Below, in pieces: positions 5,271 to 5,789 of a stretch of DNA of 5,789 bases. Under the pieces are notes generated by a model. That model had not been told where the DNA came from. It did no database searches and saw only the letters and a program-made list of their open reading frames with translations. The position numbers and the translations under genes were made by a program. Position 1 is the first letter of the stretch; each line of letters begins with the position of its first letter. Source of the DNA: Saprospiraceae bacterium (lineage in GTDB: Bacteria; Bacteroidota; Bacteroidia; Chitinophagales; Saprospiraceae); contig JALVCY010000029.1 in NCBI GenBank assembly GCA_027009605.1, positions 1 through 5,789 on the forward strand. The letters run 5' to 3'.

Positions 5271-5297
5271 CCTTTTTTCGACTTTGTCGTCAAAAGG
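5271..5297. repeat. Hairpin in copy 1
   Basis: CCTTTT at 5271-5276 pairs with AAAAGG at 5292-5297, and CGAC at 5279-5282 with GTCG at 5286-5289 around a TTT loop, with a small internal mismatch between. Its T-rich arm could favour termination on the minus strand, but no gene reads into it. Confidence 0.6.
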
Positions 5298-5302
5298 CTA
5301 CG

Positions 5303-5460
5303 AGCTTAGCGATCCGTTGAGTGGACGTTTTTAATCGTTAAGCTTGGAGCGCAGTGCAGAACCGACAGGAATCGACAGATGAGCCAAGAATCACGCACAG
5401 GAGATTAGAGCATCCACTACACCATGCTCAAGCTTTTCCACAAAAACGGATCGCTAAGCT
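5303..5460. repeat. 16-nt perfect inverted repeat spanning the half-unit
   Basis: AGCTTAGCGATCCGTT at 5303-5318 and its exact reverse complement at 5445-5460 enclose the second H motif of copy 1. In copy 2 the left arm has one change (5704, G to A), and the right arm would lie beyond the window. Confidence 0.75.
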
Positions 5461-5535
5461 TGGAGCGCAGCGGAATACCGATAGGAATCGGCAGGTGAGC
5501 CAAGAAACACCCACTGAAGATTAGAACATCCACTA
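5335..5535. repeat. Direct repeat at 116-nt spacing
   Basis: TCGTTAAGCTTGGAGCGCAG at 5335-5354 and TCGCTAAGCTTGGAGCGCAG at 5451-5470 differ at one base. Each is followed by a motif H (5361-5420 and 5477-5535, also 116 nt apart), so a sub-unit has been duplicated inside and across the border of the larger repeat. The second copy forms the junction between copies 1 and 2. H forms a small CCGAT-AGGA-ATCGG hairpin at 5478-5491 that is degraded at 5362-5375. Confidence 0.75.
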
Positions 5536-5789
5536 CTTTGCGCCAAATCTGTATGCAAAAATTCTGGAAATTATACAAAAGCCAAGCAGATGTAGTATCT
5601 TTTTCTTGGTCTTGTGCGAACGGTTTGGCTCACCCACCGCATCACTATCGGTGCTCCACCTTTTTTCGACTTTGTCGTCAAAAGGCTACGAGCTTAGCGA
5701 TCCATTGAGTGGACGTTTTTAATCGTTAAGCTTGGAGCGCAGTGCAGAACCGACAGGAATCGACAGATGAGCCAAGAATCACGCACAGG
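5475..5789. repeat. ~390-nt tandem repeat, copy 2 (runs off the right edge)
   Basis: Same order of elements as copy 1. Positions 5614-5789 match 5226-5401 with a single difference (A at 5704 for G at 5316), whereas 5475-5613 is clearly more diverged from 5084-5225, with many substitutions and small indels. The hairpin at 5659-5685 equals that at 5271-5297. The match continues to the last base, so the array extends beyond the window. Confidence 0.82.

Larger units (their letters stand above)
5084..5474. repeat. ~390-nt tandem repeat, copy 1
   Basis: The copy runs from ATACCGATAGG to the same string at 5475. It contains a motif H (ACCGATAGG, then GGTGAGCCAAGAA, then CATCCACTA; 5086-5148), an A+T-rich segment, an inverted H (TTTGGCTCACC to CTATCGGT, about 5233-5263), a hairpin at 5271-5297, a 16-nt inverted repeat, and a second direct H at 5361-5420. 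H and its inverted copy make a ~180-nt imperfect hairpin with MITE-like ends. No coding frame of note on either strand. Confidence 0.82.

Overview
The window looks like a chromosomal stretch from a member of the Bacteroidota, possibly a Saprospiria-type lineage (the class is a guess). Three things point there. The minus-strand gene is a carboxypeptidase-regulatory-domain/DUF5686 protein, a family typical of that phylum. The DUF2400/TIGR02757 gene is most familiar from the same phylum. The best promoter has the Bacteroidota form TTG-N20-TAnnTTTG, and gene starts lie in A-rich leaders without a clear Shine-Dalgarno sequence.

Layout. Positions 1-1698 (minus) hold the N-terminal 566 codons of the DUF5686 protein, which runs off the left edge. 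Positions 1699-2319 are a divergent intergenic region with a weak promoter candidate for the left gene and a strong one for the right gene. Positions 2320-3012 (plus) encode a 230-residue helical, basic protein I cannot name. Positions 3013-3617 are intergenic and carry a nested, nearly symmetrical palindromic element at 3189-3528 enclosing four REP-like hairpins. Positions 3618-4379 (plus) encode a full-length 253-residue DUF2400/TIGR02757 protein. Positions 4380-5789 contain no convincing gene and are built mostly of repeats: a cluster of 18-nt hairpins, two tandem copies of a ~255-260 nt unit ending in a long inverted repeat (4469-4982), and at least 1.8 copies of a ~390 nt tandem unit (5084 to the right edge).

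The three genes do not form an obvious pathway. The left gene is transcribed away from the other two. The two plus-strand genes are separated by 605 nt of repeat DNA and each has its own promoter candidate, so they are probably separate transcription units. The most interesting content is the non-coding DNA: several palindromic repeat families in which paired arms change together, so that base pairing is kept while sequence differs. That pattern fits palindromic mobile elements (REP/MITE-like) or structured RNA/DNA. No transposase, reverse transcriptase, nuclease or Cas gene is visible, so the machinery that would move or use these repeats must lie elsewhere or be absent. I see no RNA gene or CRISPR array, and I did not find a clear case for a new protein-coding system.
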